Of a stretch of 64,000 nt of DNA, positions 1-13,710 are shown piece after piece. Both the position numbers and the translations under genes were made by a program. Each line of letters starts with the position of its first letter. Within the stretch, counting starts at the first letter, position 1. This DNA is from Phalacrocorax aristotelis (taxonomy: Eukaryota > Chordata > Aves > Suliformes > Phalacrocoracidae): positions 3,224,001 to 3,288,000 of the forward strand of contig NC_134286.1 in the NCBI RefSeq assembly GCF_949628215.1, read 5' to 3'. Below the pieces are notes generated by a model. The model made no database searches. It saw only the letters and a program-made list of their open reading frames with translations, and was not told where the DNA came from.

Positions 1-2776
1 CTTTGTGTTTCCGACTTGATATTAAGACCACTGAAACTATTCTAATTACAAATCAAAAAAAAAAAAGAGAACCAAAACCAAATCCCTGCTGTCCTCAAAA
101 AATAAAACTTCACAACTAAGCCAGGCACAGCTTACCCAGAGTCCACACCTATGTGACAAATGTTTTTCATAGTTAGCATACTAAGTGATTAGTACTATAA
201 ACACTAACCATTCTGCTAAGAGAGCAGAGGACACACAACTTCAGCACAGTTAGTATGCTCAAGACTTAAATACAAGGACAAAAGCGAAGGTATTTTTGCC
301 CCTTTTAATTCTCCTGAAGCAGTATCTTCATTGCTATTTTTGAATACTTATCTTTTCAACACCCTGTGAAAAGCAACGACTCAATGCATTCGTAAAAGCC
401 AATGCATTGCACACACACCACGACAGAATGCAGAACTCCATAATTTCCAAAGACATTCTCATGAATAACTGAGAGGGTGATATTTCTAGACCAATATTCA
501 TTAGCAGTCAGGATTACGTCATCTTACAGCATAGCTGAGCAGACTAGAAAGTTTCTGCAGAATTGCACAGTTGTTATTTCTCTCTTGATGCAGTTGAAGG
601 ACAGGGCAAGGAAAACAAAACATCAAGGCGAAAGATTAAAAATTCAGAGCATCTAAAAGACGATCTTCTCCATTTTAAACAAAATACAGATTAGCCTTTT
701 TACTGTTTGAATGGCAGTAATTGCCATAATCGCAGTTCTACAAATCTATCCATTCTATTCCTGTTCTCTCATGCTCTTTCTTCAAAAGAATTTCACATTC
801 GAAATCGAAGTTTCCTAGGAAGTAGGAGCTTTTTCTCTTTTTGTTTTCTTACACCTGTGTGCATACAGCCGTTTTAGAGCTTCAACTCCTAAACTTGTCT
901 CCTTAAGAAGGCTAATTATGCATCCACATTGGAGAAAGTGCATCCACAAATCTGGAAACAGATGTTGTCAAACTGGACTATATTAACTAATGAGTTTTAT
1001 GCATTTTATTGATTAAAAGAGGCACAGGAGTAAAGGTCTAAGGAAAAAAAGAAATCCCCAATAAACATCCTTAATAAACAGGCATTTTCACATCTTTGAA
1101 GGTTTTAAACTTATTGCAGAAATTTCTTCTACAGCTTGTGTCGGATCTCCAGCACGACCACCATGCCTCAACAACCTATGCAGTGCCAGAAAGCTGAGGA
1201 CAGCATCACACCCCGCTCTCTTCATGGCCACCAGCCACATGCTCCTGCCGCCCGCTCTGGGCTGGCTCCAGCACTCACTTGTTACCTACGTTCAACTCAT
1301 GAAGGACAGCAGGAAGACAAACTCAGCAGAAGAATATGTATCTGACAGGTCAGACGCTTGACGTGGATTACCTGTAGCACCAGCGCTACAATGGGGTGGC
1401 AGTGCACCAGTAGCAAGGCAGGGGACAGGAAAGGCTTCCCCATTCAACAGTGATGTGCTGTGGAATCAGCTCAGTCAAAGTGAAACTGTACTCTAGGACA
1501 CTCGCCAGCTCCCTGATGTTTTAAAGGTCATTAAGTGATAGAGGGAAGGTGCCTTCCAGAAAAGGGCTACATTTAAAAAAGCCTACTCAAGAGAACTAGG
1601 ACTTCGGAAAAAGGAAAAGGATGGAATGAACAACAGGATTTGTATAAAAGTACTGGTTCCTCCGGGAGATGCTCTTATAAAGTGCTTTATATAAAAACAG
1701 AGATAAGCGATACGACCAAAGCCTGCAGAGACTCAAAGTGTGCTACAGCTGTGACCTAGCAAAAGTCTGAGAGAAAACATGATTAATGTGATGGTCCCTA
1801 GATTCCTTCTTATGCAGGAAACGCTAATAAACTCACACCCTTTGAAGACTAAATGGAATAACTGAAAATAATGAAAGAAGAAAAAAAGTACTGGGTACAG
1901 CACGGAGAAGGCGGCAAGTAAAGGTTCTTCCATTACCTAGACATCACTGCCAAAGCAGCACACATGATGCTGACAGCTCAATGGTCTGGGGGTTTGATGG
2001 GATATGTTTGGTTATCATGATAGCCACTTCCCTAGTTACTGCTTCTGATAGAGCTGGACTAATATGTAACAGCGTCTGGAAAGCTTGGTTGTACCATCCA
2101 ACCTGCAGGTCTGGGGTGTATTTTCATGCTAAGCAAGCAGGATCAACATGTTCTTCAGAGAAGCTGGCAGACTGCTCCTGAACGGAACAGTAATCAAACA
2201 GGAGAGTTGGACAGAGGTATTTTCCTGACAAAAGCTGTTTTATACCTCGTGTTATGGGTTGGAGTCATTTGTGACTTGAGGACACCAACCTGGCCAATTC
2301 TACCTAATGTGAAATGACATACATGTGGATAAAATTAGACTTGATAAAGTTACTACAGATAGCACGGGCTAATTCTGTGCATATGCAGAGCAGCTGAAGA
2401 GGGAGTTACTCCTTTAGCATGCGGTTGCCTCAATTAACAACCATTTCACTTCCAATATTAAAAAAAAAGTACTCTGAGCTCTACACTCTCAGTCCTTATC
2501 AATTCAGATGTCATTTTACAGCTAGTAGCACAATTCATATACCTGGGAATCATACTACTTGACACAGGATTATGACCTTGACCTGCTTTTAAAGATGCAC
2601 ATCAACTCTACATTAACTGAAACATTGTATCTGCAGATAATGTTTGTATTAGTCAAAGGATAAAGGGAAAAAACCCACACAAGGTAAATAGAACTGACAT
2701 TTTCAAAAATGCATTTTTATGAACTTTTCATTCCTTCAACTTGATGTGTTAGGTACTTAAAAGGAAATATACTTAC
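1..2776 (-). other. HDX: HDX intron, 5' part (downstream of the 54-bp exon)
   Basis: This stretch lies downstream of the HDX exon at 2777-2830 and is read as intron. I looked on the minus strand for the next expected exon, which should encode the second homeodomain with its WIGNRRRK-type recognition helix, and found nothing resembling it. The rest of HDX should therefore lie beyond the left edge. The sequence is AT-rich, with short A-runs and no recognisable transposable element. Small ORFs here look random. Confidence 0.75.
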
Positions 2777-2830
2777 TGCTCTTTTCCTGGAACAACCTGT
2801 AATCCAAGGCACAGTAAGGTTTCCTGAAAT
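2777..2830 (-). CDS. HDX: HDX coding exon 3 (18-residue linker exon)
   Basis: This is a 54-bp in-frame exon of the highly divergent homeobox gene. Read on the minus strand it gives ISGNLTVPWITGCSRKRA, which matches the human HDX segment that follows NNYQ and precedes the second homeodomain. It is flanked by a pyrimidine-rich acceptor ending in CTACAG (AG at 2831-2832) and by a consensus GTAAGT donor starting at 2776. Both junctions are phase 0, so skipping the exon would keep the frame. It encodes residues 425-442 of the assembled protein, including a small basic cluster (SRKR). HDX is a nuclear homeodomain protein of poorly known function. The exon is too short to appear as a long ORF and was found by reading splice sites. 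Confidence 0.95.
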
Positions 2831-4259
2831 CTGTAGAGGGGAAGGAGGAAACAGAACAGAAAACAACAACAGCTTAGGTTGCTATGATAGCCAATATCGA
2901 GCAGCTTTCACAAGACTTCAGTACCGTGCATTCAATTCTGATAGGAATGTCTTTAAAACAGGTTAAGACTTAAAAGCAACACAAAGTCACACTTAGCCTT
3001 ACTGTTATAAGACTAAAACCAAAACACTGTTTCTCTGTGAGGGTGAGATAAAATGATGGCAACTTGGGTGTTTTTGTTCTTTTGCTATCTCTAAACCTGT
3101 ATTTCAGAACACAGGTTTTCATTTTCAGTCTCTCACAGAACTGGTAAGGTCAAGCAGACCGGAGTTAGACAAGGGCCAATGTCTGACACATATTTTTCAA
3201 TTACATCAGTTAAACTTTCAGAAAGAAAAAAACCACTATCATGTTAGTAATGTCAGATGTTAAGGATTTGCATAAAGATTAGGAGAAGAACTAGGGACAT
3301 CAGGTTGGAGAAGGAAGGGGAAGGGTTATGAAGGCAAAGGTTAGCTGCCTTGATTCCCATTGCTTCTCCATCATTCCCAGAGGTCAGACTTTATTAAACA
3401 ATAATCTTGGACTGTTTTCCCTGGCCATCTGAAACATGTCATAGCCTGGAATATTTCAGGCTTATTTAGGATTCCATGTTCATCTTCTGCTGCAGACAAG
3501 CAATGATTGAGAGACTAAACATAGCTCTTGAGAGATTAATCAATCTCAAGTCATTATACACACTATGTATGTGAGGAAGAAAAATCTACACACTTCTGCT
3601 GACTCTATCAAACCACATGAATAGTTTTTGTATTTGCAAAGTCCTCCACTAATGAATCTTGCAGCATGAGCATAACCAAATATAGAATACCTGGTACAGT
3701 TTGCCTAGTGTACAAGCACGTAAGATGCTTTTATTCGCCAAGCTTTTAGCTGGAAGTGTTTGGAGGTTACCAAAGATCACACACTTTCTCATCACAGCAC
3801 AAGGCAGGTAGGTTGAGGGGAGGCTAGAAATGAACACCCTGCCCTCCTAAGGGCAAGTCTACATCAGCTTTTGTGTCTAAAATGTTAATTTCTTAGTTGC
3901 ACACACTCATTTTAGAAATTCTGTATAAACAAGTTATGTCTATTACAATTCTATATCCCACACAACAGCTTCACACCACAGAATCTGCTGTAAATGCATC
4001 CTCACTGTCCACCCAGATGGCTTCTCTTCACAAACTTAAAGTGGGGCTACAGGAAAAAGTGCTCCTCTATGTGAATAAAGCAATCAGTCTGGCAGAGCAT
4101 TAATGGTTACTTGGAAGAAAAATGCACACAAGTTCTGACAGGTATGATGCCAAATACAATCAAGTTTATCTCAATGTAACTACTGGAAAGACACCATGCA
4201 TGGGAGTATTCTAAACTGGCGATATGGAAAAGGCACAAGGGTTGGTTTTTTTTTTTATT

Positions 4260-4291
4260 GGGGGGGGGGGGGGAGGGGGGGAGGGGGGGGG
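4260..4291 (+). repeat. G-rich homopolymer tract (G-quadruplex-prone)
   Basis: A run of about ten T residues is followed by three long G runs (14, 7 and 9 bases) separated by single A residues. This is low-complexity DNA able to form a G-quadruplex on the plus strand. The plus strand is the template strand for HDX, so the pre-mRNA is C-rich here. The exact length is likely to vary between individuals or to be miscalled. Confidence 0.9.
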
Positions 4292-6361
4292 AGCTGGATA
4301 CACACATTATTTCATTTTATTTTTTAGTGAGATGGATAGTGGTCCTGCATCCACAGGTGTAACTCCAGTCCTCGTCCAACTGGGACAGCTACTCTGAGTT
4401 GCAAAAATGACAACCTGAAACACCTGTCTTAGAAACGGCAACTCTGGCAGATGCTAGAGAGAGTTCAAAGGTACTGCAACACTTGTGTATTGCCAATGCT
4501 GCACCTTAATCAAAGCGGTTACACTATATGAGGTCCCTACATAATCATTCCCCAATTCATCTGTAGATTTACAGTCCCAAACTCAGTGCACTGGAACAAA
4601 CCGAGAGCCCCAACCCAGTCCAGGTTGCTCTGTGTCCCAGCATTACTGGAGGCCACGCACTGTGTTTTTGCAGCCTGCTCGTGGCTGCTGTCCTCCCCAG
4701 AGCCCCACAGGTTCTCCCCGCTCGTGCAGCTGGAGGTATTTCATCCCAGAAATACAGTGGAGGAATCCCTGTGTCAAAGGTAATTCTGCTTCTGTTACAT
4801 GAACAGGTATCAGGAAACACTTTTGTTCAAGTCTCTTCAGAGAAGACCATATTGCCTGCCCCAGCAAAAAGCTGTGCTGCCCAAAGTTAGCAATAAAGTC
4901 CTCCTCTTGTCTTCAAGTCTCTAGGGAAGTAAACAAATCACTTTGACACATTAAAAAAAACATACCAAAACAAAATAATAATGGAGTCCCATTTCCTTCA
5001 ATAAACTTGCAGCTCATTCATATAAATCAGCTTCCTTAAAGTGAACCTTAAAAATAAATATATATCTATCTCCAATTCTGATGTACTGGCTGCAAGGCTT
5101 AGGATTTTCCCTTGAAGAAAACAGGGCTAAATTATATAACTGTGGTTCAGTGCATATAACAAAGTAATTAAAAATAGATATACTTTCACCAGAATTTTTG
5201 TCCCTTAGGGTTGGGGGGAGGAAACCAAGACTAAATCACGATTCAGCCTTAAGGACCAGCAAGAATAGTCTCTCTAGTTCAATGCACTTAAAGCCAAACC
5301 AAGAAAAGTAAATAGGTTAAAGAATTTGTTTACTGAAACTGCTCAGGCATTAAAATTGATCACTTTATTAAATTTACTCTTAAGTTACACTAACATGAAT
5401 TTGATTAATTGAACCAGTAAGGAAGCTATAACTAATTGCTAATTAGATACCCTACCAATATACGACAGTAATTACTTCATCAAAACACAAATCACACAGT
5501 CCTGACTTTGAAGAAGCATCTGCTTGGATATTTAACTACTCCAATGATCATGTAGCTTAGGTTCAGTCTATTTTTAAATTTAGGAAGATTTCCCTAAGTT
5601 TAAGGATTTTCAGTCCTGTGCTGATGGATAAATTAGCTAAACATGGGCAACAAAATTAACAGAAACTGATTACATACAAAAGAAGTGTCATCATGCATAA
5701 GTCTAAAAGAATTCAGACAGCACATGTTACAAAATCTATGCCTCTGGAAGTTTAATATATAAATATTATTAAGATGTAAGGGCATTATCTACATGAAATA
5801 GCGGTTATACTGGACTTCATTTTAAGGGGAGGACCTGGGGAAGGGGGTTAAACTGGTGCAGAACTGATGATTTTGACAAAATACATTATCAGCCTGGCGG
5901 GGTACACTCTTTGTTGCACATGACTCTGAAGGCAGTAAGTGAAATTCTCTTGTTAATGGGATAAATGAGTGTTGAAAGCGTCACTGGCATACACTAACAC
6001 CTCTTAAGATACAGAACCTACTTGTGTATTGTTCTGTAACGTGCTAAAAACTCAGCAAGGAACACAGTGATCTGGAGAAATCTGCACCGTCATTTCTTCA
6101 AGGCGCTGCGGCATCTGGCCAGGCTGTAGGACTCTATTCCTCTGCAGCTCCCACGGAGCCGTGATACTGTACGCATTGACCCCACAGCTTTTGCCTTCCC
6201 TTGTAAATTCTCTGATACTGAAGAGTGTCACCTCAGAGGCTCACAGCATGAATGCTTACAGCAGTAAGTGAATGAACAGCCACCTGCCCAGGTTTGCCAA
6301 GGTTTAAAACTGGACGGGCAAAGGATACTACAGGGAACAGGAGCTCCCTCAGTCCAAGGTG

Positions 6362-6399
6362 CATTCCCAAATCCAAAGAACATTCCCAAATCCAAAGAA
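6362..6399 (+). repeat. 19-bp perfect tandem duplication
   Basis: The unit CATTCCCAAATCCAAAGAA occurs twice back to back (6362-6380 and 6381-6399) and is followed by CA, a partial third start. It lies in an HDX intron. It looks like a recent local duplication with no visible function. Confidence 0.9.
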
Positions 6400-8029
6400 C
6401 AGGGTCTCCTGTTCCCAGATCGAAGTTATTTCAAATTTCATTTTAAAATTAAACAAAGTAGTAAGAAATACATCTCTCTGATGCTTTTTCAAGAGTAAAA
6501 TAAGGTACCAAGAGCACATAGCCAGAGGTATTGATAATATAATTAACTTCATCAAACTTAAGAGAAGTTTCCTTAACTCTATTGTATGCACTTTTGCAGC
6601 TTTACCAACCCTTTATTGAACAGATGCGCACATTTACAGCTTTTCTTCTCCTATGAAACTGGGATGTCAAAAGTAAACAGCATTTAATGAATTTTATAAC
6701 TCAAGTAAGAACAGTAATAGCAAATACTGACAGACTATCTGAGAGAAGGGAGAAAAAGAAAGAACAGCTCATCTAAAGCGCTCAGCTTAGAAAAGGTTGT
6801 AAATAAGAACTACAGATCTCCCATCTACTACATGGAAACTACTCCAGAGTATATATGCTCCTCAAACGTCAGGTTTACCAAGAAAAGCAATAATTCTAGT
6901 GAAAAGTGGCACTTACTTGAACTCAAAAGCTTTTTTTTCAAATCCTCATGAGATAGGAATACGTCAGAAAAAAGAAAAAAGTAAACCATGCTTCACAAAG
7001 CATTGCTCCCTACACTAGTGAGCAATGCACAAGAAAAGATGGTATGTTGCTTACATGGTTCACTTCCAGTATAAATTAAAAATGTAATAACAGGCAAATG
7101 CACAAAGGTAACACATGCAGTATTGCATCCCATCAGACTTAAGACTTTCATCTCAGCGTCTCCAGACTATGTCATGCCAGAGGGCATAAAAATCCATGAA
7201 AAAAAAAAATCAATGTGGATGTTTCCTCTCTTTTCTAGTCATATCAAAAAATAAAAAAATGTAAGCGTGTCAGTGTTGTAGCTTCTTCTGAGCATCTTTT
7301 AGTTCTTCAGTTATCTGCATTTAATTTTTCTCTCTCGGTATCACTGAAGGGACACTCTTGCAGGATGAGGAAATAATGGGATTGAATGTAAAACCAATAT
7401 TTGAATTGGATTCTGTGCGAGAGGAAGAGTATTGCTCACTTAGTGTCTCCCATCAGCCTAACTACCTCGAGGAGGCCCTAATCCCTAACAGAAAACAGGT
7501 CCAAGAGATTGGCAACTGCGTGGGGGGTACAGGCAGTGCTGATGAAGAGCTAATCCAAGCTGACATTAATAAGGCCAAGCAACTGCCCAGCACACAAATG
7601 ATGCCATGATCACATGTTCTGCCCTGTGCCACATGCGAAGTATGTCTACAGAGGAACAGCCACGGGTATCGCTGTGACACGCGCTGGCAAGCCACGTCCG
7701 GACAACACAGACTTGAGCATGCATCAGCAGTCGTAGGTATGATCCTCCTGCAACCGAAGTTGCAGTTCAACCTATGAAGCCCACCACTGATGTTCAACAT
7801 ATGGCTACCCACTGCAGCCACGGGCTCGGCTATACAGGTAAGAGCGCTACCACACTATAGTCCTACCTGCGCTTTTGTTTAAGGAGGAACTATCGCTACT
7901 GAAAGATGTAAATGGAGCACAGCCTGCAGAGAGGTGAACCTATCGCTTATGAGCTACCATCAAAGAAAACAGTACTCATCTCCAACTTTGTCTTCAAGGT
8001 TTGAAGACAGAGATAAATTGACAGATTAC

Positions 8030-9154
8030 CTGGTAATTATTTTGGTTTTGTGACAGCCTCAGTTGACTTGAAGATGTAAAATGAGGAGAAAAGGTACTTC
8101 TTGATGGATTAGCACTGTTATATAACGTACTGGATGTTGTATGTAATGAGGTCCGTGCAGGCAAGTGGTAGTCTCTGTTATGATACAGAATATTGTCAGG
8201 CACGTCCCTGGCATTCACCATCTGTGAACTACAGCTCACATTTCTTCCTGGCCCAGACAAGGCTGCGCTTTGGTTCTCTACTCGAACAGAACTGCTGCTT
8301 TCACAGTATCTTGAATAGCTTTGTATTTGTGCTCCCATGGATGCTAGCTCTTCTTCCCTAGCGTATTCATCAACCACGTCTCCCGTTTCCATCGCAATGG
8401 ACAGACAGCTGCCTTCCCCCGAGCAATGCTTCTGTGTTGCACCTCCTCCCACAATTCTTTGAGGTTGATCTGTAACCGCCAGAGAAAACACTTCACGGAT
8501 TTCCAGGTTTTGTGTGCTACAAGAAGGGTCCCTGGTGTTAGCCCTTTGTCCAGTGGGCACATGCGATACCAGAGCTGCGTGTTCCGGTTTTTGTAACCTT
8601 TGACATCCCACGGGTTCAGCTTTACAGGGTCTGTGGCATATCATCGGTTTCTGAGGTAACACCAACTCCGCAGTCTGGACTGAAGAACCACCGTAGCTTT
8701 TTTTAGTGTGACTATATATGGAGTTTGCAGAATTCAGTACACTTGTTTGCCTAGATAAAATAATAGTCTTTTCCCCTACTAATAGGGAAGCATTTTTACA
8801 ATGTGGTACTTGTCGTCCTATGGGGATGTGCTGCTGTTGAAACTCGGTATCACTTTTTCCTGGTAGTCGTGGAATAGAGGTTTTATGTATTTCTGCCATT
8901 GAAGAATTTGTCTGTTTGGTGGATCCTTGCCTACCAGATGAGCTAGCAGGACTGTATATACCAGTAACTATTACATCGTTATTAGAAGAGGTCCAAGAAG
9001 ACTGCTGACTTTGGGATCGAGCAATATTTACCACATTTCTAACTGCTGCTTCTGGAGGTACTGAGGGAGTAGTAGGGACAGTCCCTGGGGGGGTGCCTCC
9101 AGATTCTACAGCACTCTTGCTGCTCATCTTCCTTCGTTTATTGCCAACCCACGT
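8030..9154 (-). CDS. HDX: HDX coding exon 2 (end of first homeodomain plus Ser/Thr-rich linker)
   Basis: This 1125-bp exon encodes residues 50-424 of HDX. It begins TWVGNKRRK, which completes helix 3 of the first, divergent homeodomain and supplies a basic nuclear-localisation-like stretch. A long, probably disordered Ser/Thr/Gln-rich region follows. It contains blocks shared with human HDX: VRNVVNIAR (about 88-96), NNDVIVTGIYSPASSS (about 107-122), GEKTIILSRQTSVLN (about 177-190), QNLEIREVFSLAV (about 264-276), an acidic DEYAREEELASM (about 311-322) and SQLRLSQNQNNYQ (about 412-424). The acceptor AG is at 9155-9156 (TTCGCAG) and the donor is CAG|GTAATC at 8030. Both junctions are phase 0. 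The reading frame runs past both splice sites, but those extensions do not match HDX. There are no stops or frameshifts, so the gene looks intact. Confidence 0.98.
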
Positions 9155-12100
9155 CTGCGAACAACAAACAACAACGACAACAAACACAAAACAAAGCATT
9201 AAATAAGCAGAAAAATTAGGCAATTCCATTTTTAGGCAGATCTGATGAAACGTTAAGTATTCAAGCTGAGACCTAAGTTCACAAATATGTAAATCACCTA
9301 CTGATCATGCAGAGTCTGAACAATGCAGGGTGGAAATCCATGCCTCTCGTGCTTGGGATTCATACACTAACACATGAGAACCCCAGTCTCAGTTCCAAAG
9401 CCCCAGTTTCTCAAAAACTCTGAAACTGTATTGTGCCTCCTGTCCTGAAGTTATCCTTAAGATTTATTTCATTGACACAGCTGTGACTAACTCCCCCAAA
9501 TTTAAGTTTTTAATATTTAGCACCTTGGGATCCAGAACCATCACTGAGATATGCAGCTAAACTTCTGTAACCAAGTAAATGAGAGATACGACCTTCAAAA
9601 CTGCCTTGAACAGAAACTGCCAATTCTTGAACGCAGATGAGAGGAAGAAAAAGAAATCTGTTAGACAATTACAAAATAATTTTGTGAAGTATTCAGACCT
9701 ATGGACTAACTCCTCCTCTGCCAGCTGCACAAATCAAGATCTGATGTCAAAACCTGCTTCTGAAAGACACTGATAGACAAGATTAGGACTACCGGGATTA
9801 GATTCCAACAGAAGTTTGCTATTACGGACATTCTGAAAGTGACAATGACAGTACATGGTTTTGTGTAAAAGATAGTAGAGGAAAAAAATATTTGAAAAAT
9901 GCAGGTACTATGGCAGTTGTGCACAGGTTAAATGTACTGCTGTTTTAAGCGCTCAGGAAAGCCTCTCCTGCAAATAACACATTAAGATTTATCTAAATGA
10001 ATCGAAGGGGAAACATTAACTTCAGTATTTCAAGATAAGGAGAGTTAATCTGGTGGAAGCATAAGGTCTAACACTGGATGCATAAGTGCCACCTCACTAC
10101 TCTCGGCAACTTTCACAATCAGAGAGACAAGACTTGCTCAACTCTTTCACCACAGTATGTCTGCACTGAACATGAGGGTATAAGCGAGCAGGATACAAGT
10201 GCCAAAGAACAAAAAATAAGCTTTTGTATCTGCTTATGCTGGTCATGAAAAGAATCAGCTATGCACATAGAGATACAGTGACACAGTTTTCTGCACCACT
10301 CTGGGTATCATCTGCTGCACATCTAAAACCCAACCAAAGCAAGATCTCAACATTCAGCAACCCAAACCAGTTGATTTTATCAATCAACTCCCTCAATCCA
10401 CAACCCGCAAACTGCACTGAGTACCTATCTTGGGTTTCCATCTCATCACATGAAAGAAAGTAAGTTTTCTTCACATACCAATACCTGCTATGGAAGTAAA
10501 CAGATTTCTCTACAGGAAAACACACATCCCTGCCATACAGAAGTATGCTGAAACCTCCATTCCATTCTACTCATTTTTGCTGCCAAATTTTATAAAATGC
10601 CTACTTTGAGGCACGATTTGTTGCATCCCTCATTTCTAGTGATAAATTTTTTCCTCTCAAAAGCAAGTTTAAATACATAAATTATAGCCACAGGTCTCAA
10701 GTTACTTTATTGCATAAAACAAATTTAGATGATCAAATTTACTTTTTCATCATTTCTGCTCAGTCAGTAAACTCTCAAGACAGAAATTATAATTCAATAG
10801 AGACATCACAAATTTTGGGCCAGGAAACAAGATTTCACCCCCAACTTTTCCAACTGCATAATACTAAAATCTGAAGTTTTTCCTCATGGTTTTCCTGAAA
10901 AGACATGTATTCAAAGAAATGCACTGCTGGACACTTTGGATTAAAATACAGTTTTATGAGACAGTGCAAGTTAGATTTGCCACTGCTGAAAGAGTCCCAT
11001 TCTCCTGATCATGTCCCCAGCATCTTGCTCCCACCATTTAACCAAAAGCACCCCCCTGAATGACCTGTGGGAGCAACTCCCCCCAAAGCATGAAACTGAA
11101 CTGGTACAAAAAAGAACAAAAGTTTTGGTAAGGTTAGCAAAGTTAACTGGGTTAACTCTGAAGTTGAATGAGTGCAAAAGATGATCAGCGCAAGAAAAAA
11201 GACAGGAGCGAGAGCATTGCACAGCTGGGAGAAGTAAAAGAGTACAAAATCTCCCATTTTTAGCACTGTGAGACATTATCCCAGGGAAGAATTATGTGAA
11301 GTTATACTCTTAGACCGAAAGGGGTTACTAGCTTGATGGTTATGGTATTAATTTGGGATGTGACACAGCAGTCATTAAGTACAAAATAGCCTTTAAAAAA
11401 GGGCCACAAATCTGTTTCAATCAAGTTCCACAACTAGTAAGTTTGGGGAGCACTTTCATTAACACTGGCAGCATTACTGAAATTCTTAACTTTTATTTAG
11501 GCTGAGAAGCAGCTCCCAGAGGAGATGACAAATGAAAAATCCAGACACTGAGAAATTTACCTGGGATTTAAGAGCCTGATTTTACATTCCCAGTTTGAAT
11601 CAGGCCGAGCTGGAACTTCAGACTGTCCCACAATCCAGATACACACCCCAGAGGGATTGACAGTGGTCAAAGCCTTAGTTTTGACCAGAACTTCCACCCT
11701 AAATCTGAAAATAATGTGTCCTCAGGAAACCTTCTAAGAGGTATAAATGAATAACAAAGCTGTGACTGTTCTGACATCTGCTGCTGTGCTATTGGGAGAA
11801 CCCCACACCACCTCCCTGATCAGTGCTCCCAGACCCAGTGATCCTGTGAAAATCAGACTCAGATAACTTTTGCAATTTATCAAGTCACATTGCTCACGTT
11901 TCATGTAAAGACAAAAAGCAACCAGCAGAGTTATACCAATATTAATGAACAAGACCAGGCTGTTTAAACCTGCATAGCTAGAATGTATCTCTATTAAATT
12001 TGAAGAGGGTTAGGGTTTTATCCCAAGACTAACTCTACCACGTCTCCTAATTTTGAAAGGGAGAACATATTTTTGTGTACTGCATTAATAAAATCTGTAG

Positions 12101-13710
12101 AGGTTTCCATCAAATCATAAATAGGACTTTGCTTTCTTCTAACCCAGCTCAAGATTGGAAAAAACTGGATGTAGTTCTAGGGGACAAGGTTATAGAAATC
12201 CTGATTCGGGGAAAGAATATATTCATAGACTTATGACATTTCAATTGTAACAGTTACTTCTAGGGAATTCATGTGACTGTTATAGTCGTATCTACAAGTG
12301 CCAGCTGCAACTCAAGTATCATTTTGCTAGACATTGTGCAAAGAAGTACTAATCTCTGTCCAAGACTTTCATGGGGGGAACAAAAAAACAGAAAAAAGAA
12401 AAAAGGAGGGCATTAGAAGAGGCAGAAAGGTGGGGTGTAAAGAAGAGAAAGATCATAAAAAATATGACAAATGCTGAGTCCATTTCCATTGCACTTCCCA
12501 AGTAGGAAGAAAGTTTAAGTATTGCAGATAAGGGCTCAGTAAGGGAAGAAAACTAAAGGAAAAGGCCACGATATATTACGGCCATAAGGGAAACTGAGAG
12601 GGAGAGGAAAATATGAAGATGGACAGTGAATGAGGACTGCAAGTAGAGGAGAGACGGACTGCCTCCTCTAGGTCCTTCAGTCAGAATAAAAATAGAACAC
12701 CAGGCCCTGACTGCATCATCAGCATCCAGACTCCTGTTACAACTGTTTGTCTGTTCCAGGGAGCCTGAATGTCTGGCTGACTTTCAGAACTTCCCACCAC
12801 CTTGAGCTGGGAAAGTAAGTTTTAGTATTTCCAGAATATTCTGAGGGAGGGGAATCGAGGTAAGAATCAGGGAGCAGGAGGGGTGGTTGTTGTCAATATA
12901 CCACTGGTACACCACTTAAAAAAAAAACTAGACTGGTCTTACTTCTTCCTCTGCAGTGTCCAGCGTCGCAGCAGCTCCTGGTAGCTCCACTACCATTGTT
13001 ATTTTTTCAGCTAATGCTTCATGACTTCTATTTCTGCTCTGAGACAACAGCCATTTTGTTGTCTAGTATTTCACAAAGGGATTATTAATTCCCTTCCCAT
13101 GGAATTCACAGACTTTGGAAGAGTTCCTGTTAGCACTAGTGACATTCTTCTTTTACAAGAAAAGAATGTACTCACTGTAAATAACCATGAGGGACCACAA
13201 TATTTATGATTGTGACACGGAATACAAGCATGACAGAATGTGTCAAAGGAAATACTTCCACAATTATTCCCCCAAATATATTAGGTTATAGAAATTTTTT
13301 TAAGGATAGTTTCCTAATAACATGACCTCTCTTTGATACAATACGTTGCACAAGGTTTCTGTAGGGCAATCTAACTTGCATTTTAATAAAATTTTTAAAA
13401 GAAAATAAAACCAAAACACCATCAACAAAAGACAAACAACAACTAAAAAAACCCCAAACAAACAAAACAAACACACCACTCCTTGTGCAATCCAGGCCCC
13501 TGCTAAATACAGCAATCATGTGAAGACATTTCAGCAAAAACAAACTATTAACAGGCTCACTGGATAAAAATGAACATGTCACACACGCGTACTGAAGTCT
13601 GATTTAAAACAAGTATGAAGTTAGAGACTCCAGTCCTCTACAGATATTTTACATAAAGAAATGAATGTGTATAACTTTAACATACAAATTTGGAAGGCCT
13701 CAGTACTTAC
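9155..13710 (-). other. HDX: HDX intron between coding exons 1 and 2
   Basis: This 4.6-kb intron splits the first homeodomain inside its recognition helix (VVR|TWVGN). It has a GTAAGT donor at 13710 and a CGCAG acceptor at 9155. The content is AT-rich with purine-rich stretches, for example around 12370-12660. I see no gene, RNA or clear mobile element. Confidence 0.9.

Larger units (their letters stand above)
2831..8029 (-). other. HDX: HDX intron between coding exons 2 and 3
   Basis: This 5.2-kb intron is bounded by the GTAATC donor at 8029 and the CTACAG acceptor at 2831. It is mostly AT-rich. It contains a long G-rich tract at 4260-4291 and a 19-bp tandem duplication at 6362-6399. A patch richer in GC and CpG lies at about 7340-7830. 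No gene is supported inside it. Confidence 0.85.

Noticed and set aside
1-2776. Search for the HDX exon with the second homeodomain
   Set aside because: No minus-strand sequence resembling the expected LKKYWDNGM or WIGNRRRK blocks was seen; the exon must be outside the window.
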